A stretch of 64,000 nucleotides of DNA. It comes from an uncultured Coriobacteriales bacterium (lineage in GTDB: Bacteria; Actinomycetota; Coriobacteriia; Coriobacteriales; QAMH01). The first letter of the stretch is position 1, and each line of letters begins with the position of its first letter. Positions 16,695 to 25,219 of this stretch are shown here, one piece after another. The position numbers were made by a program, and so were the translations under genes. The notes below the pieces were generated by a model. That model ran no database searches. It saw nothing but the letters and a program-made list of their open reading frames with translations, and was not told the DNA's origin. Location: the NCBI GenBank assembly GCA_934646835.1, contig CAKUES010000004.1, forward strand, positions 79,740 through 143,739, written 5' to 3'.

Positions 16695-16855
16695 GTGGCA
16701 GCCCTCCGCTAAAGCGACAGTGCGCAGGATCTTATCCTGCACCCCAGATCCGCAGCGTCGTTGGGAAGCGCTGCGAGTCTTCGGCGATTGTCCCTTTCGC
16801 CCCGCGCCTCCCAAGCGCTCGATGGGGTTACTGATGGCAATCGCGCCTCTACCAC
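16695..16855 (-). ncRNA. Lysine riboswitch (L box) aptamer
   Basis: Read on the minus strand, the leader has the conserved L-box blocks in order: GTGGTAGAGGCGCG, CATCAGTAAC, GCGAAAGGGA, ATCGCCGAAG, CTGGGGTGCAGG and GCGGAGGGCTGCCAC. The P1 helix is visible: GTGGTAG (16855-16849) pairs with CTGCCAC (16701-16695) with one G-U. A CACAGGC/GCCTGTC-type hairpin just downstream (about 16670-16690) may be part of the expression platform. No T-run terminator is obvious before the start codon, so control may be translational. Function is inferred from the motif and its position before a NhaC-type gene. Confidence 0.88.
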
Positions 16856-16871
16856 AATTACAGTTGCACCG

Positions 16872-16899
16872 ATTTTAGACGTAATTCTCCTGTTAGCAA
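16872..16899 (-). promoter_or_regulatory. Candidate promoter of the riboswitch transcript
   Basis: TTGCTA and TAAAAT are separated by 16 nt on the minus strand, ending about 16 nt upstream of the riboswitch P1 helix. That spacing puts the transcription start just before the aptamer. Confidence 0.5.
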
Positions 16900-16955
16900 G
16901 CAACCTGCAGGTAAACGGGTTGTTAATCTCGCAGATGGGGCCGCCGGCTCCTCCC

Positions 16956-18020
16956 CTATCTCATGCGGGCGATGCCGTTCTCGGTGAAGATGCCGGCCAC
17001 GAGCTCGTGCGGGGTCACATCGAAGGCAGGGTTGTAGACATCGACATCCTCCGGCGCGATGAGCTGCCAGTCACCACCGGAAACCGGGGCGCAGCGAACC
17101 TCCATGGGATCGCGCTGCTCGATGACGATTGCGTCGCCGCTTTCCAGACTGCGGTCGAAGGTGCTCTCGGGGGCAGCTGTATAGAACGGCACACCATGGT
17201 GGCTGGCGAGCACTGCCAACGGATACGTGCCGATCTTGTTCGCAAAGTCGCCGTTAGCGCAGATGCGGTCCGCGCCCACGACCACCATGTCGACCTGACC
17301 CGCCTTCATGAGACTGCCCGCCATGTTGTCGCAGATGAGCGTGCAGGGTACGCCGGCCTGCATAAGCTCCCATGCGGTGAGGCGCGCACCTTGGTCGACC
17401 GGGCGCGTCTCGTCGACCCAGACCTTCTCGATGAGCCCGGCTGCAAAGCCGTGGTAGATGACGGAGGTCGCTGTGCCGTAAAAGCCCGTCGCAAGCGAAC
17501 CGGCATTGCAATGGGTCTCCACACGCAACGGGCGGCCAAGCTTTGCCACCAACCGCTCGAGCTCGGGCAACGCCAGCTCGCCGATGCGCTTGCAGTCGGC
17601 CTTATCGGCCGCGAGTATCTGATGCGCCAGCTCGAGGAGAGATGCAGCCACCCCATCCGGAGCGGCGGCTCCAGCGCGCAACCCGCGCGCATGCTGGGCG
17701 CATTTCTCGACAGCCCAGCTCAAGTTGACGGCCGTAGGGCGCACGGCGGCGATCTGCGTGCAGCACTGCTCGAAGGCAGCATCGAAGAGCCCGTCGTCGG
17801 CCGGCCTCTCGCTCAGCGCCCACAAAGCCACGGCGTATGCGCCGGCGTCGCCAATGGCAGGGGCACCGCGTACGCTGAGCGTTGCAATCGCATCGCAGAC
17901 CTGCTCAGAAGTTGTGCAAGCCAGATAGCTCGTCTCATGCGGCAGCTTGCGCTGGTCGAGGAGCTGCAAGCAACCCTCCTCAGCGTCCCAGTACATGGTC
18001 GCAGGCAAGTTCTCGAGCAT
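16956..18020 (-). CDS. mtnA: S-methyl-5-thioribose-1-phosphate isomerase
   Basis: A 354-residue member of the eIF2B alpha/beta/delta-like aldose-ketose isomerases, which converts 5-methylthioribose-1-phosphate to the ribulose form. Signatures: VRGAPAIGDAGAYAVAL (about 50-66), the active-site Cys in THCNAGSLATGFYGTA (about 167-182), and VVGADRICANGDFANKIGTY with the catalytic Asp (about 247-266). The ATG at 18020 sits behind AGAGGAAAG. No other methionine-salvage gene (mtnK/mtnN/mtnB/mtnD) is nearby, so it may act in a dihydroxyacetone phosphate-type salvage route or with unlinked partners. Confidence 0.93.
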   Translation of the reverse strand: MLENLPATMYWDAEEGCLQLLDQRKLPHETSYLACTTSEQVCDAIATLSVRGAPAIGDAGAYAVALWALSERPADDGLFDAAFEQCCTQIAAVRPTAVNLSWAVEKCAQHARGLRAGAAAPDGVAASLLELAHQILAADKADCKRIGELALPELERLVAKLGRPLRVETHCNAGSLATGFYGTATSVIYHGFAAGLIEKVWVDETRPVDQGARLTAWELMQAGVPCTLICDNMAGSLMKAGQVDMVVVGADRICANGDFANKIGTYPLAVLASHHGVPFYTAAPESTFDRSLESGDAIVIEQRDPMEVRCAPVSGGDWQLIAPEDVDVYNPAFDVTPHELVAGIFTENGIARMR

Positions 18021-18103
18021 GTGCTTTCCTCTCATGTGGTTTAGCCGACAAGCGCTTATGGAAAGGCGTCCCAGCCTCGACTCCATGCGGCGTGGCTTTC
18101 GTA

Positions 18104-18260
18104 GGGAGGGACCCTGTCCCTCCCCATGGTCGATGCAGCATCACCGGGCCCGGGCACAATGCAGGCCCCGCAAAACATGACGCACTTTGTCCTCGCAAGG
18201 CATATGGGGAGGGACAGGGTCCCTCCCCTACGGGCGCCACAGAGGGACAGGGTCCCTCTC
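18104..18260. repeat. Cluster of three GGGAGGGAC palindromes (copies 5-7)
   Basis: Copies lie at 18104-18125 (core CCT orientation), 18206-18228 (AGG orientation) and 18242-18260 (AGG orientation, shortened to AGAGGGAC/GTCCCTCT). They fill the gap between mtnA and the metallopeptidase gene. No terminal repeats are clear. Confidence 0.7.
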
Positions 18261-18290
18261 CTACGATGAAGGTACGGTTCCGTCGCAACC

Positions 18291-18644
18291 CTATCGATAG
18301 CCCATGGCCTCGACTTGCTCCTCGGTCATCCCAAAGTAGTGGCCGACCTCGTGGACTACGGTCTTGCGGATCTCCTCGACAACCACGTCGCGGTCATCGG
18401 ACAGACGCTCGTGCGGCCCCTTGAAGACGGTGATGCAATCAGGGTAGTCGCTCACTGCGCCATAGCTCTCGCCGCGCTCAAGCAGCGAGACGCCGTCGTA
18501 GCAACCGAGCGTCTGCCCGTCGTCAGGCTCGTCCTCAACTGCGAAGATCACGTTGTCGAGCTCGTCGAGGAAGCGCTCCGGGATGCTGTCGATGGCATCC
18601 TCGACCAGCGCGTCGAACTCCTCGTCAGTAAAGTGAACCGCCAT
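18291..18644 (-). CDS. Small zincin-type metallopeptidase family protein
   Basis: A 117-residue protein of the short metallopeptidase family (PF06262-like) with the zinc motif HEVGHYFG at about 98-105. The N-terminal FTDEEFDALVEDAIDSIPERF and the IRKTVVHEVGHYFGMTEEQVEAMGY end are typical. Substrate is unknown; proteins of this family are cytoplasmic and lack a pro-region. The ATG at 18644 follows AGGAGGAAG. It lies 26 nt downstream of rlmL and is probably co-transcribed with it. Confidence 0.88.
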   Translation of the reverse strand: MAVHFTDEEFDALVEDAIDSIPERFLDELDNVIFAVEDEPDDGQTLGCYDGVSLLERGESYGAVSDYPDCITVFKGPHERLSDDRDVVVEEIRKTVVHEVGHYFGMTEEQVEAMGYR

Positions 18645-18670
18645 GGCTTCCTCCTCTTTACCCTTGCCGG

Positions 18671-20914
18671 CTAGCCGCGACGCAGGACGTAGCAGTGGTG
18701 GACCTTCTTGTTACGCTCGAAGTCCGCCGGGATGGTGCGCTCCGTGATGTCGCTGATCACGACACCGGCCTTCTTGAGCTTCTCGACGTCCGGCTTGAAG
18801 TTGCGCAGGTTGCAGCTGAACACGATGGCACCGGTGCGCGTGAGCAGGCGGCTCACCTGGATGAGCAGTTCTGCGTGGTCCTCCTGCACGTCCCAGACGC
18901 GACGACCCATCTTGGTGGAGTTGGAGAAGGTCGGCGGGTCCACGAAGATGAGGTCCCAGCGGTTGCGCGTGTGACGCTGCTCCCTCACCCAGGTCAAGAC
19001 GTCGGCGCGCTCGAGCTCCATGTGGCTGTCAACAAGCCCGTTGAGCTCGAAGTTGCGGCGCGTCCACTCCTGGTAGGTGTTCGACATGTCAACCGTCGTG
19101 GTGTACTTGGCGCCGCCGGCAGCCGCGTAGACGCTCGCCGTGCCCGTGTAGGCGAAGAGGTTGAGAAACACCTTGCCCGGCGCGAGCTGGCGGATGAGCT
19201 GGCGCGTGTCGCGGTGGTCGAGGAACAGGCCCGTGTCCAGGCGGTCGCCCAGGTCGACCTCGAAGAACAGGCCGTTTTCCTGCGTGATGAGCTTGCGACC
19301 CTCGTAGGCGCCCTCGCGGCTCTTGCGCGCGTACTGGCTGCCGCCCTTGGCGCGCAGGCGCTGCTTGGCAAAGACGTCGCTGGCATCCACGCCCAAGACG
19401 GCGGGGATGACAGCGAGCGCATCGGTCAGGCGACGCGCCGTCTTTGCGGGGTCAATCTTCTTGGGGGCGGCGTACTCGGCGACATGGACGAGCATCTTGC
19501 CCTCGTCGGGGCCGGCGCCGTTGTAGACATCGATGGCCATGTTGTAGTCCGGCAGGTCGGCGTCGTAGATGCGGTACGCGCTCACGCCTTCCTTCTTCGC
19601 CCACTTGCGCTTGGCCTTGTAGACCTTGCCCAGGCGCGCGACAAACTGCTCGACGCCGGTGTCGCTCACGTTGACGGTCTGGCCGTTGACCTCGATCGTC
19701 GCGGGCGCAGGCAGTTCCTCGCCATCCTCCGCCGTCGTGAGGTTGAGGTCGTAGACGCGTACGCTCGCCTCGTTGCCGCCGTTGCGGACGTTGAGCTCGC
19801 GCGCCAGGGGCAGACCAAAGGCGGAGTCGATGAAGGAGTCTGCCGCAAGCACGGCGAGGGCGTCGATGTTGGGGTTGGTGCGCACGCTCGTCGCGAGCTG
19901 GGCGTAAAGCGCCGGCATCTGCGCGAGCGAGGCAAAGCGGCCATCACCGGTGAGGTTGCAAGCCACCAGACCGCGCGTGGAAGCGCCCTCTGCCAGCTGC
20001 GCCTTGGCGACAGAGAACACCGGGGCCTCGTTGGAGAAGGCGATCATATGGCCGACACCGGCGCGCTTGGCGCAAGCCTGCGCGTAGTGGAGGGCCCTGT
20101 CGTCAGCATCCCAGGCGAAGATGTCGCCGCACTCCCTGTCGGCACCGAGCTCCGCGCGCTCGTCGGCCGCGTCGAGAACGCGCTGCCAGGTGACCTCCTC
20201 ATGACCGAGCCAGTGCTCAAAGCCCCACTCGCCGCGGTAGAGCTGCGGGGCGACGTCGGCGGCGATCATCGCAGCCTCGATGGCCAGGGTGCCCGTGCCG
20301 CAGTAGGGGTTGAGCAGCTGCGCGCCGTTGGCGGAGCGCTCGTCCCAGCCGGCAAGCAGCAGCATGCCCGCTGCGAGGTTCTGCCTGATGGGGGTGCCGG
20401 CGGGCTTGCCCGCGCTCTCATAGCCGCGGCGGTCGAGCGCCACGCCGCTCAAGTCGATGCTTACGGTCGCCTTGTCCTGGTGCAGGCCGACGTTAATGCG
20501 CACGTCAGGGTTGCGGGAGTCGACGTTGGGGCGCTCGCCGCGCAGATCGCGCAGGCGGTCGCAGATGGCGTCCTTGACGCGCAAGGCGATGAAGCGCTCG
20601 TCCTTGAGCTTGTTGTTGGTGCCGTGGGCGTCGATGGCGATGGTGCTGCCCGTGCCGACGTGGTCCTCCCAGGCAATGGATTTGATGCCCTCGTACAGGG
20701 CATCGGAGTTGGCGGCGTTCACACGCGCGAGGTTGAGCAGCACGCGGCTTGCCGTGCGCGCCCACATCATGGCCTTGTAAGCGTCCTCCGCGTTGCCGAG
20801 AAACGTCACGCCGGCGCTCAAGGGACGTACGCTGTGAACGCCCGCCTGGCGCAGCTCCTCGCCAAGGACCTTCTCAAAGCCTCTGCCGCAGGTTGCGAAA
20901 AACTCCATCGTCAT
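18671..20914 (-). CDS. rlmL: Bifunctional 23S rRNA methyltransferase RlmL/RlmK (RlmKL), N-domain motif IV degenerate
   Basis: A 747-residue two-domain enzyme. In E. coli RlmKL the N-terminal half makes m2G2445 and the C-terminal half m7G2069 in 23S rRNA. The THUMP domain covers about 45-155. The first SAM-binding motif NPYCGTGTLAIEAAM is at 202-216. In the second half, VFLNLFAYTGTASVYAA and the catalytic-loop FVDPPTFSNSTKM are intact. Where the first half should read NPPYGER it reads NLTGDGR (about 320-326), so the two prolines and the tyrosine of motif IV are gone. The ATG at 20914 follows GGGAGG; an ATG 6 nt later is possible. Confidence 0.92.
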   Translation of the reverse strand: MTMEFFATCGRGFEKVLGEELRQAGVHSVRPLSAGVTFLGNAEDAYKAMMWARTASRVLLNLARVNAANSDALYEGIKSIAWEDHVGTGSTIAIDAHGTNNKLKDERFIALRVKDAICDRLRDLRGERPNVDSRNPDVRINVGLHQDKATVSIDLSGVALDRRGYESAGKPAGTPIRQNLAAGMLLLAGWDERSANGAQLLNPYCGTGTLAIEAAMIAADVAPQLYRGEWGFEHWLGHEEVTWQRVLDAADERAELGADRECGDIFAWDADDRALHYAQACAKRAGVGHMIAFSNEAPVFSVAKAQLAEGASTRGLVACNLTGDGRFASLAQMPALYAQLATSVRTNPNIDALAVLAADSFIDSAFGLPLARELNVRNGGNEASVRVYDLNLTTAEDGEELPAPATIEVNGQTVNVSDTGVEQFVARLGKVYKAKRKWAKKEGVSAYRIYDADLPDYNMAIDVYNGAGPDEGKMLVHVAEYAAPKKIDPAKTARRLTDALAVIPAVLGVDASDVFAKQRLRAKGGSQYARKSREGAYEGRKLITQENGLFFEVDLGDRLDTGLFLDHRDTRQLIRQLAPGKVFLNLFAYTGTASVYAAAGGAKYTTTVDMSNTYQEWTRRNFELNGLVDSHMELERADVLTWVREQRHTRNRWDLIFVDPPTFSNSTKMGRRVWDVQEDHAELLIQVSRLLTRTGAIVFSCNLRNFKPDVEKLKKAGVVISDITERTIPADFERNKKVHHCYVLRRG

Positions 20915-21175
20915 ATTCTTTGACCTCCCTTTTGGTCTTGTTCTGTCGAGCCTTGCCCATCAAGGCCGCATATATCGTCATGCCGAGCACGAGCTTATGC
21001 GAGCATCTGCAGTCAAGCGCTCGATAAGACCCGGCATCGCTGGCAGCCAGACCCTCTGGGCTGGCTGTGCATCATCGCTCAGGATGATGACAGGACGCGC
21101 GGTCAAAGCGCAGCCTGTTGCCCTCAGATACGGCGGGCGGGACAAAGCCCGCCCTCAACGCCCTTTGCGGGCCTG
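20915..21175. other. Intergenic gap with a GC-rich hairpin
   Basis: 261 bp without a gene. GGGCGGG/CCCGCCC (21135-21154) forms a hairpin downstream of the dehydrogenase-like gene's stop. It lacks a T run and resembles the other dispersed palindromes more than a classical terminator. Confidence 0.5.
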
Positions 21176-22348
21176 TTAGTTCTTGGAGAAGAACTCCCCT
21201 GCCATGGGGAAGTTCGAGTCATCGTCGTCAGGGCGATGGTGGTGGTTGCGGTAGTCGTCGAGGTCCGGGTCACCGGTGCCCAAGACGCCGGTCGCACCGA
21301 GCTGTGCGCGCAGCGAGCTGTAGATGTCGCGCAGATCCGCGTTGGGGTCAACCGCGGCGGGATCGACGTCCTCATAGCCGTCGTCCATCGAATAGTTCAT
21401 CTGGCTTATCGCCTGCTGGTCGCGGATCTGGTCTGCCAGCGCCCAGTCGAGGCCAAAGTCAGCGCAGGTCTGCTCGTCTTCGTACAAAAGCGAGATGGCT
21501 TGGATGTTCATCTCGTCGCCACCGACCACGCTCAGCAGGTCGTAGAGCTGGTAGGCGGTCTCCGTGCTGGGCAGGGTCACGTCCATGTCCTCGCTCGCCA
21601 TGAGCGCGGTATCAAGCATGTCGAGGAAGCTCTGCACGCTGTTGCGGCCGGTGTAGTTGTCCTCGAGCACCCTGGGGATGTAGTCGATGAGGGTGCGAGT
21701 CGCGGCGCCCGTGCTCGCCAGCGCGTCAAGCGCGCTGCGCGTGTCGAAGCCGCAGATGCGTGCCATCGCCATAGCCTCGATCGTGCCCATGAGGCTGCCG
21801 GCCAGGCCGATGATCACCATGACCGCAGAGAGCGCGCCCTCGCCCGGGGAGGACAGCGGGCGCACGATGTTGGCGAGGTAGGGCATGAGCGGTGCGACCA
21901 TGTCGACGCCCTCCTTCTCGCCGCCCAAGAAGCAAACGGACTCCTCCTGCTCGCCCACGTTGAGGACAGGGGCGTCGAGGTAGGTGAGGTCGTTGACCGC
22001 CGCCATCGCCTGGATCTCCTGTGCAAGGCGCGGCGCGATAACGCTCAAGTCGATGAGGAAGGTGCCGGGCTCTGCCACCTCGAGCAGGCCGTCGTCGCCG
22101 AGGTAGAGCTCCTCGACCTCGGAGGGATGGGCGCAGCTGGTGAGGATGACCTTGGTGCCGGTCGTCGCCTCCATGCGGCTCGAGATGAACGGGATGCCCG
22201 CATCCTCCAAGATCACGCCCTCGCGCGGGTCATGGGCACCGGCCACAACCTCGAAGCCGGCGTTGACAAAGCGAACCGCCGCCTCGAGCGCGGCGATGTT
22301 GCACGAGCCGCCGAAGAAGGCGATCTTCGTGTCGAGAGAGCTGAACAT
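21176..22348 (-). CDS. Beta-hydroxyacid dehydrogenase-like protein lacking expected catalytic residues
   Basis: A 390-residue protein with an N-terminal Rossmann fold and an all-helical C-domain like 3-hydroxyisobutyrate dehydrogenases (IDLSVIAPRLAQEIQ, LTYLDAPVLNVGEQEESVCFLGGEKEGVD). The nucleotide loop is FFGGSCNIAALEAA instead of the usual GxGxMG. The active-site segment that normally carries Lys and Asn (GxGxxxKxxxN) reads SPGEGALSAVMVIIGLAG. The last 60 residues are an acidic, His-rich extension. It may be a non-catalytic binder or a divergent enzyme. It starts 3 nt after the degV stop, so the two form an operon. Confidence 0.7.
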   Translation of the reverse strand: MFSSLDTKIAFFGGSCNIAALEAAVRFVNAGFEVVAGAHDPREGVILEDAGIPFISSRMEATTGTKVILTSCAHPSEVEELYLGDDGLLEVAEPGTFLIDLSVIAPRLAQEIQAMAAVNDLTYLDAPVLNVGEQEESVCFLGGEKEGVDMVAPLMPYLANIVRPLSSPGEGALSAVMVIIGLAGSLMGTIEAMAMARICGFDTRSALDALASTGAATRTLIDYIPRVLEDNYTGRNSVQSFLDMLDTALMASEDMDVTLPSTETAYQLYDLLSVVGGDEMNIQAISLLYEDEQTCADFGLDWALADQIRDQQAISQMNYSMDDGYEDVDPAAVDPNADLRDIYSSLRAQLGATGVLGTGDPDLDDYRNHHHRPDDDDSNFPMAGEFFSKN

Positions 22349-22351
22349 TTG

Positions 22352-23293
22352 CTACTCCTTAGAGAACTTGCTTGCGATGCGGTCTGCGATGGAGAGGTTC
22401 TTGCGGCGATCCTCGCCCCAGAAGACGATGGCGACCATACCGGGGCCGACGTGGCTGCCGATGGTGGGGCCGATGTTGCACATCATGGGCGGGATGCCGT
22501 CCTTGGGAAGGCCGAGGTGGTTGGCGACCCACTTGGCGTCGTCCTCCGCGTCCGCGCTGGCGACGATGATGTTGCCACGCGGGTCGTACTCTTTGATGTG
22601 CTCCTGCTCAAAGCACTTGACCAGCGACTTGAGGCTCTTCTTGCGGCCGCGGACCACGCCGGAGAGCGCCAGGGTGCCATCCGGGTTGAAGTTGAGGAGC
22701 GGCTTGACGTCGAGCGCGTCGCCAAAGCGGGCGGCAGCATCCGGGACGCGACCACCGCGGCGCAGCTGCTCGAGACCCTCGCAGGTGAAGAGGCAACGGA
22801 CGAACCAGCGGGCCTCCTCCGCCCAAGCAGCGAGCTGCTTGGCGCTCATGCCGGACTTGTACTGGTGGATTGCTTCGTAGACGAGCAGACCCTCCGCCAC
22901 GCTGGCGAGCAGGGTGTCGACAACGTAGCACTCCCAGTCGGGGTACTTCTCCTTGAGCTCGGTGGTGATACGGTCCACCGTCTCAAAAGTGCCGGACAAA
23001 CCCGCCGTGAAGGCGAGGTAGACGAGCGGCGTGCCCTCGCGTGCCCACTCCTCGAAGCGCTCCATGATGACCGGCAGGGGAATCTGGGCAGTGCCGGAGA
23101 CCTCGCCCGCGCGCAGGCGATCGTAGAACTCCTTGGGCTGCATGGAGACACCGAGGTCGTCAAAGTGCTCGCCGTCGTTCATCATGAAGGGAAACTGCAA
23201 AAACTCGATGCCCGCGTCGTCGAGCACGCGACGGGGAAGGTCGCAGCAGGAGTCGAGCACGAGCCTGCATTTAGAGTTGATGTTAATAGCCAT
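22352..23293 (-). CDS. DegV family fatty-acid-binding protein
   Basis: A 313-residue DegV/FakB-type protein, which in characterised cases binds a fatty acid and presents it to the kinase FakA. Family blocks: RLVLDSCCDLPRRVLDDAGIEFLQFP at the N-terminus, SGTAQIPLPVIMERF, AFTAGLSGTFETV and VKPLLNFNPDGTL. The cysteine pair in DSCCDLP replaces the more usual S/D-containing start motif. The ATG at 23293 follows AAGGAGAG; a longer in-frame start lacks a binding site. It is first in an operon with the dehydrogenase-like gene. Confidence 0.9.
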   Translation of the reverse strand: MAININSKCRLVLDSCCDLPRRVLDDAGIEFLQFPFMMNDGEHFDDLGVSMQPKEFYDRLRAGEVSGTAQIPLPVIMERFEEWAREGTPLVYLAFTAGLSGTFETVDRITTELKEKYPDWECYVVDTLLASVAEGLLVYEAIHQYKSGMSAKQLAAWAEEARWFVRCLFTCEGLEQLRRGGRVPDAAARFGDALDVKPLLNFNPDGTLALSGVVRGRKKSLKSLVKCFEQEHIKEYDPRGNIIVASADAEDDAKWVANHLGLPKDGIPPMMCNIGPTIGSHVGPGMVAIVFWGEDRRKNLSIADRIASKFSKE

Positions 23294-23540
23294 TCCGCTC
23301 TCCTTCCAAGGGAGTGGGGTATTTCGCGAATCGCCTGAGTATAACAAGCGCATGTGTCGCCCTTGCAAAACGTCACGAAAACACAGCTATTCTGCGCATT
23401 GGAGGGGTATGCGATGGCTCGGCGTTACCCGCGACGCTGGGCGGAATAAATTCCGCCCAGCGTATTTCACTTGCAAAGCAACGATGTGGATGTCAAACGA
23501 CGCAATGGCCAACGCAACATCTGGATAGCGCGAGGTATAT

Positions 23541-23563
23541 GGGGAGGGACAGGGTCCCTCCCC
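23541..23563. repeat. GGGAGGGAC palindrome (copy 8)
   Basis: GGGGAGGGAC-AGG-GTCCCTCCCC followed by TACGTAG. It lies between pncB and degV. Confidence 0.75.
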
Positions 23564-23588
23564 TACGTAGCTGGTGCAAAAATACGTA

Positions 23589-23610
23589 GGGGCCGATTTC
23601 AATCGGCCCC
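23589..23610 (-). terminator. Probable pncB terminator hairpin
   Basis: GGGGCCGATT and AATCGGCCCC form a 10-bp stem with a 2-nt loop. On the minus strand it is followed by TACGTATTTTT. It could also be another dispersed palindrome recruited as terminator. Confidence 0.6.
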
Positions 23611-23660
23611 AACTTTGCTGCAAACATATGGACGTGCGTCAGCGTCAGCGAGCAACAGCC

Positions 23661-25124
23661 CTAGTACACGTCCTCGCCGCGCAACTCGCGGATCATGGCC
23701 GCACGCTCGGCATGCAGGCCCTTCTCGATGCCTGCAGGGTAACTGTGCGGGTTGAGGAAGCGCTTGATGGAGCTGTCGAGCTTGCCCATCTGCTCGACGC
23801 AGCGCGCCTTGGCGGCGTGGATATCGGCGAGCTCAGGCGCGACGACCTTGCCCTTGCGGACAAAGGGTGCGAGCATGCGCTCGCAACGCTGGCCGGCTGC
23901 ATAGCGCTTGCGATGCGTGTCGTCCATCGGGTCGATGCCAACGCAACCGTCAGGGCAGCCAAGTGCCTCGTCGAAAACGACGTCGCCGGCGAACATGCCC
24001 TCGTCATCGTAGAAGCGCATGGTGTCGAGCACGCCGGGCGTGGTGAGCTTCACCGTGTTCTCGGAGAGCTTGATCTTGGGAATCCACTCGTCGTGACCGG
24101 CGGGCTTTACAGCGGAGAGCTTGTACACGCCGCCCAGCGCGGGTTGCGGGTTCGCCGTGATCAAGTGCGTGCCGATGCCGATGGCGTCAAAGCAAGCGCC
24201 TTGGTCGATGAGGCTTTGCACCAGGTACTCGTCCAGATCGTTGGACAGCACGATCTTGGCATCCTCGAAACCGGCCTCGTCGAGCATCTTGCGAGCCTTC
24301 TTGCTCAGCCAGGCGAGGTCGCCGCTGTCGATGCGGATGCCGGCAAAATGCTCGCCACGCTCGCGCATCTCCTTGGCGACGATGATCGCGTTGCGCACGC
24401 CCTGCTCGACGTCGTAGGTGTCAACCAGCAGGGTCGAGTTGTTCGGCATGCTGGCAGCCCAAGCCCTAAACGCCGTCAGCTCGTCGGGAAAGCTCATCAC
24501 CCAGCTATGCGCATGGGTACCGCTCACGGGAATGCCATACTTCTGGCCGGCGAGCACGTTGGCAACGCTGCCGCAGCCTCCGACAAAGGCGGCCCTGTCA
24601 CCGGACATGCCGCCGTCGGGGCCTTGGGCGCGACGCAGGCCGAACTCGGCCACTCCCCTGCCCTGCGCGGCATAGGCGACGCGTGCCGCCTTGGTGGCGA
24701 TGAGGGTCTGGAAGTTCATGCCGTTGAGGATGCAGGTCTCGAGCAGCTGGCACTGCATGAGCGGGCCGGTCACGCGCACGAGCGGCTCGCGCGGGAAGAC
24801 CACGCTGCCGTCGGGCACGACGTCGATGTCGACCTCGAGCTCCATACCCTGCAGCCAGTCGAGGAACTCCGGGTTGAACAGCGCGGTGCCGTCCGGTGCC
24901 TTGAGGCCCTTGAGGTAGGCGATGTCATCATCAGAGAAACCAAAGCCCTCGACGAGCTCGGCGACCTGGTCGGCTCCACAGCTGATGGCGTAACCGCCGC
25001 CAAAGGGGTTGTTGCGGTAGAACATGTAGAAACACGCCTGCATATCCAGGCTCTGCTGCTGCCAATAGCCCTGGGCCATGGTCAGTTGGTAGAGATCGGT
25101 GAGAAGCGTTAGGTTGCGTGCCAT
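23661..25124 (-). CDS. pncB: Nicotinate phosphoribosyltransferase
   Basis: A 487-residue enzyme that makes nicotinate mononucleotide from nicotinate and PRPP, the entry step of the Preiss-Handler NAD salvage route. Landmarks: LLTDLYQLTMAQGYW at the N-terminus, EFGLRRAQGPDGG, GTHAHSWVMSF with the histidine that is phosphorylated in the family, and RIDSGDLAWLSKKAR. The ATG at 25124 follows AGGAAGG. Monocistronic, divergent from the DUF1653 gene. Confidence 0.95.
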   Translation of the reverse strand: MARNLTLLTDLYQLTMAQGYWQQQSLDMQACFYMFYRNNPFGGGYAISCGADQVAELVEGFGFSDDDIAYLKGLKAPDGTALFNPEFLDWLQGMELEVDIDVVPDGSVVFPREPLVRVTGPLMQCQLLETCILNGMNFQTLIATKAARVAYAAQGRGVAEFGLRRAQGPDGGMSGDRAAFVGGCGSVANVLAGQKYGIPVSGTHAHSWVMSFPDELTAFRAWAASMPNNSTLLVDTYDVEQGVRNAIIVAKEMRERGEHFAGIRIDSGDLAWLSKKARKMLDEAGFEDAKIVLSNDLDEYLVQSLIDQGACFDAIGIGTHLITANPQPALGGVYKLSAVKPAGHDEWIPKIKLSENTVKLTTPGVLDTMRFYDDEGMFAGDVVFDEALGCPDGCVGIDPMDDTHRKRYAAGQRCERMLAPFVRKGKVVAPELADIHAAKARCVEQMGKLDSSIKRFLNPHSYPAGIEKGLHAERAAMIRELRGEDVY

Positions 25125-25219
25125 GCGCGCGCCTTCCTCTTAGGTCAAAATGTGTTCCCAACGTTATAGCACTGCAAAGCGTCGGCCATGTTAAGCAATC
25201 CCCACCCGAAGGGAGCACC

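Larger units (their letters stand above)
23294..23660. other. 367-bp gene-free gap with promoter and three palindromes
   Basis: A candidate degV promoter has TATACT at 23338-23343 with TTGCAA at 23363-23368, though the 19-nt spacer is long. A perfect palindrome with 14-bp arms sits at 23434-23463 (ACGCTGGGCGGAAT and complement, 2-nt loop). A GGGAGGGAC palindrome and the pncB terminator follow. I see no gene. Confidence 0.6.
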
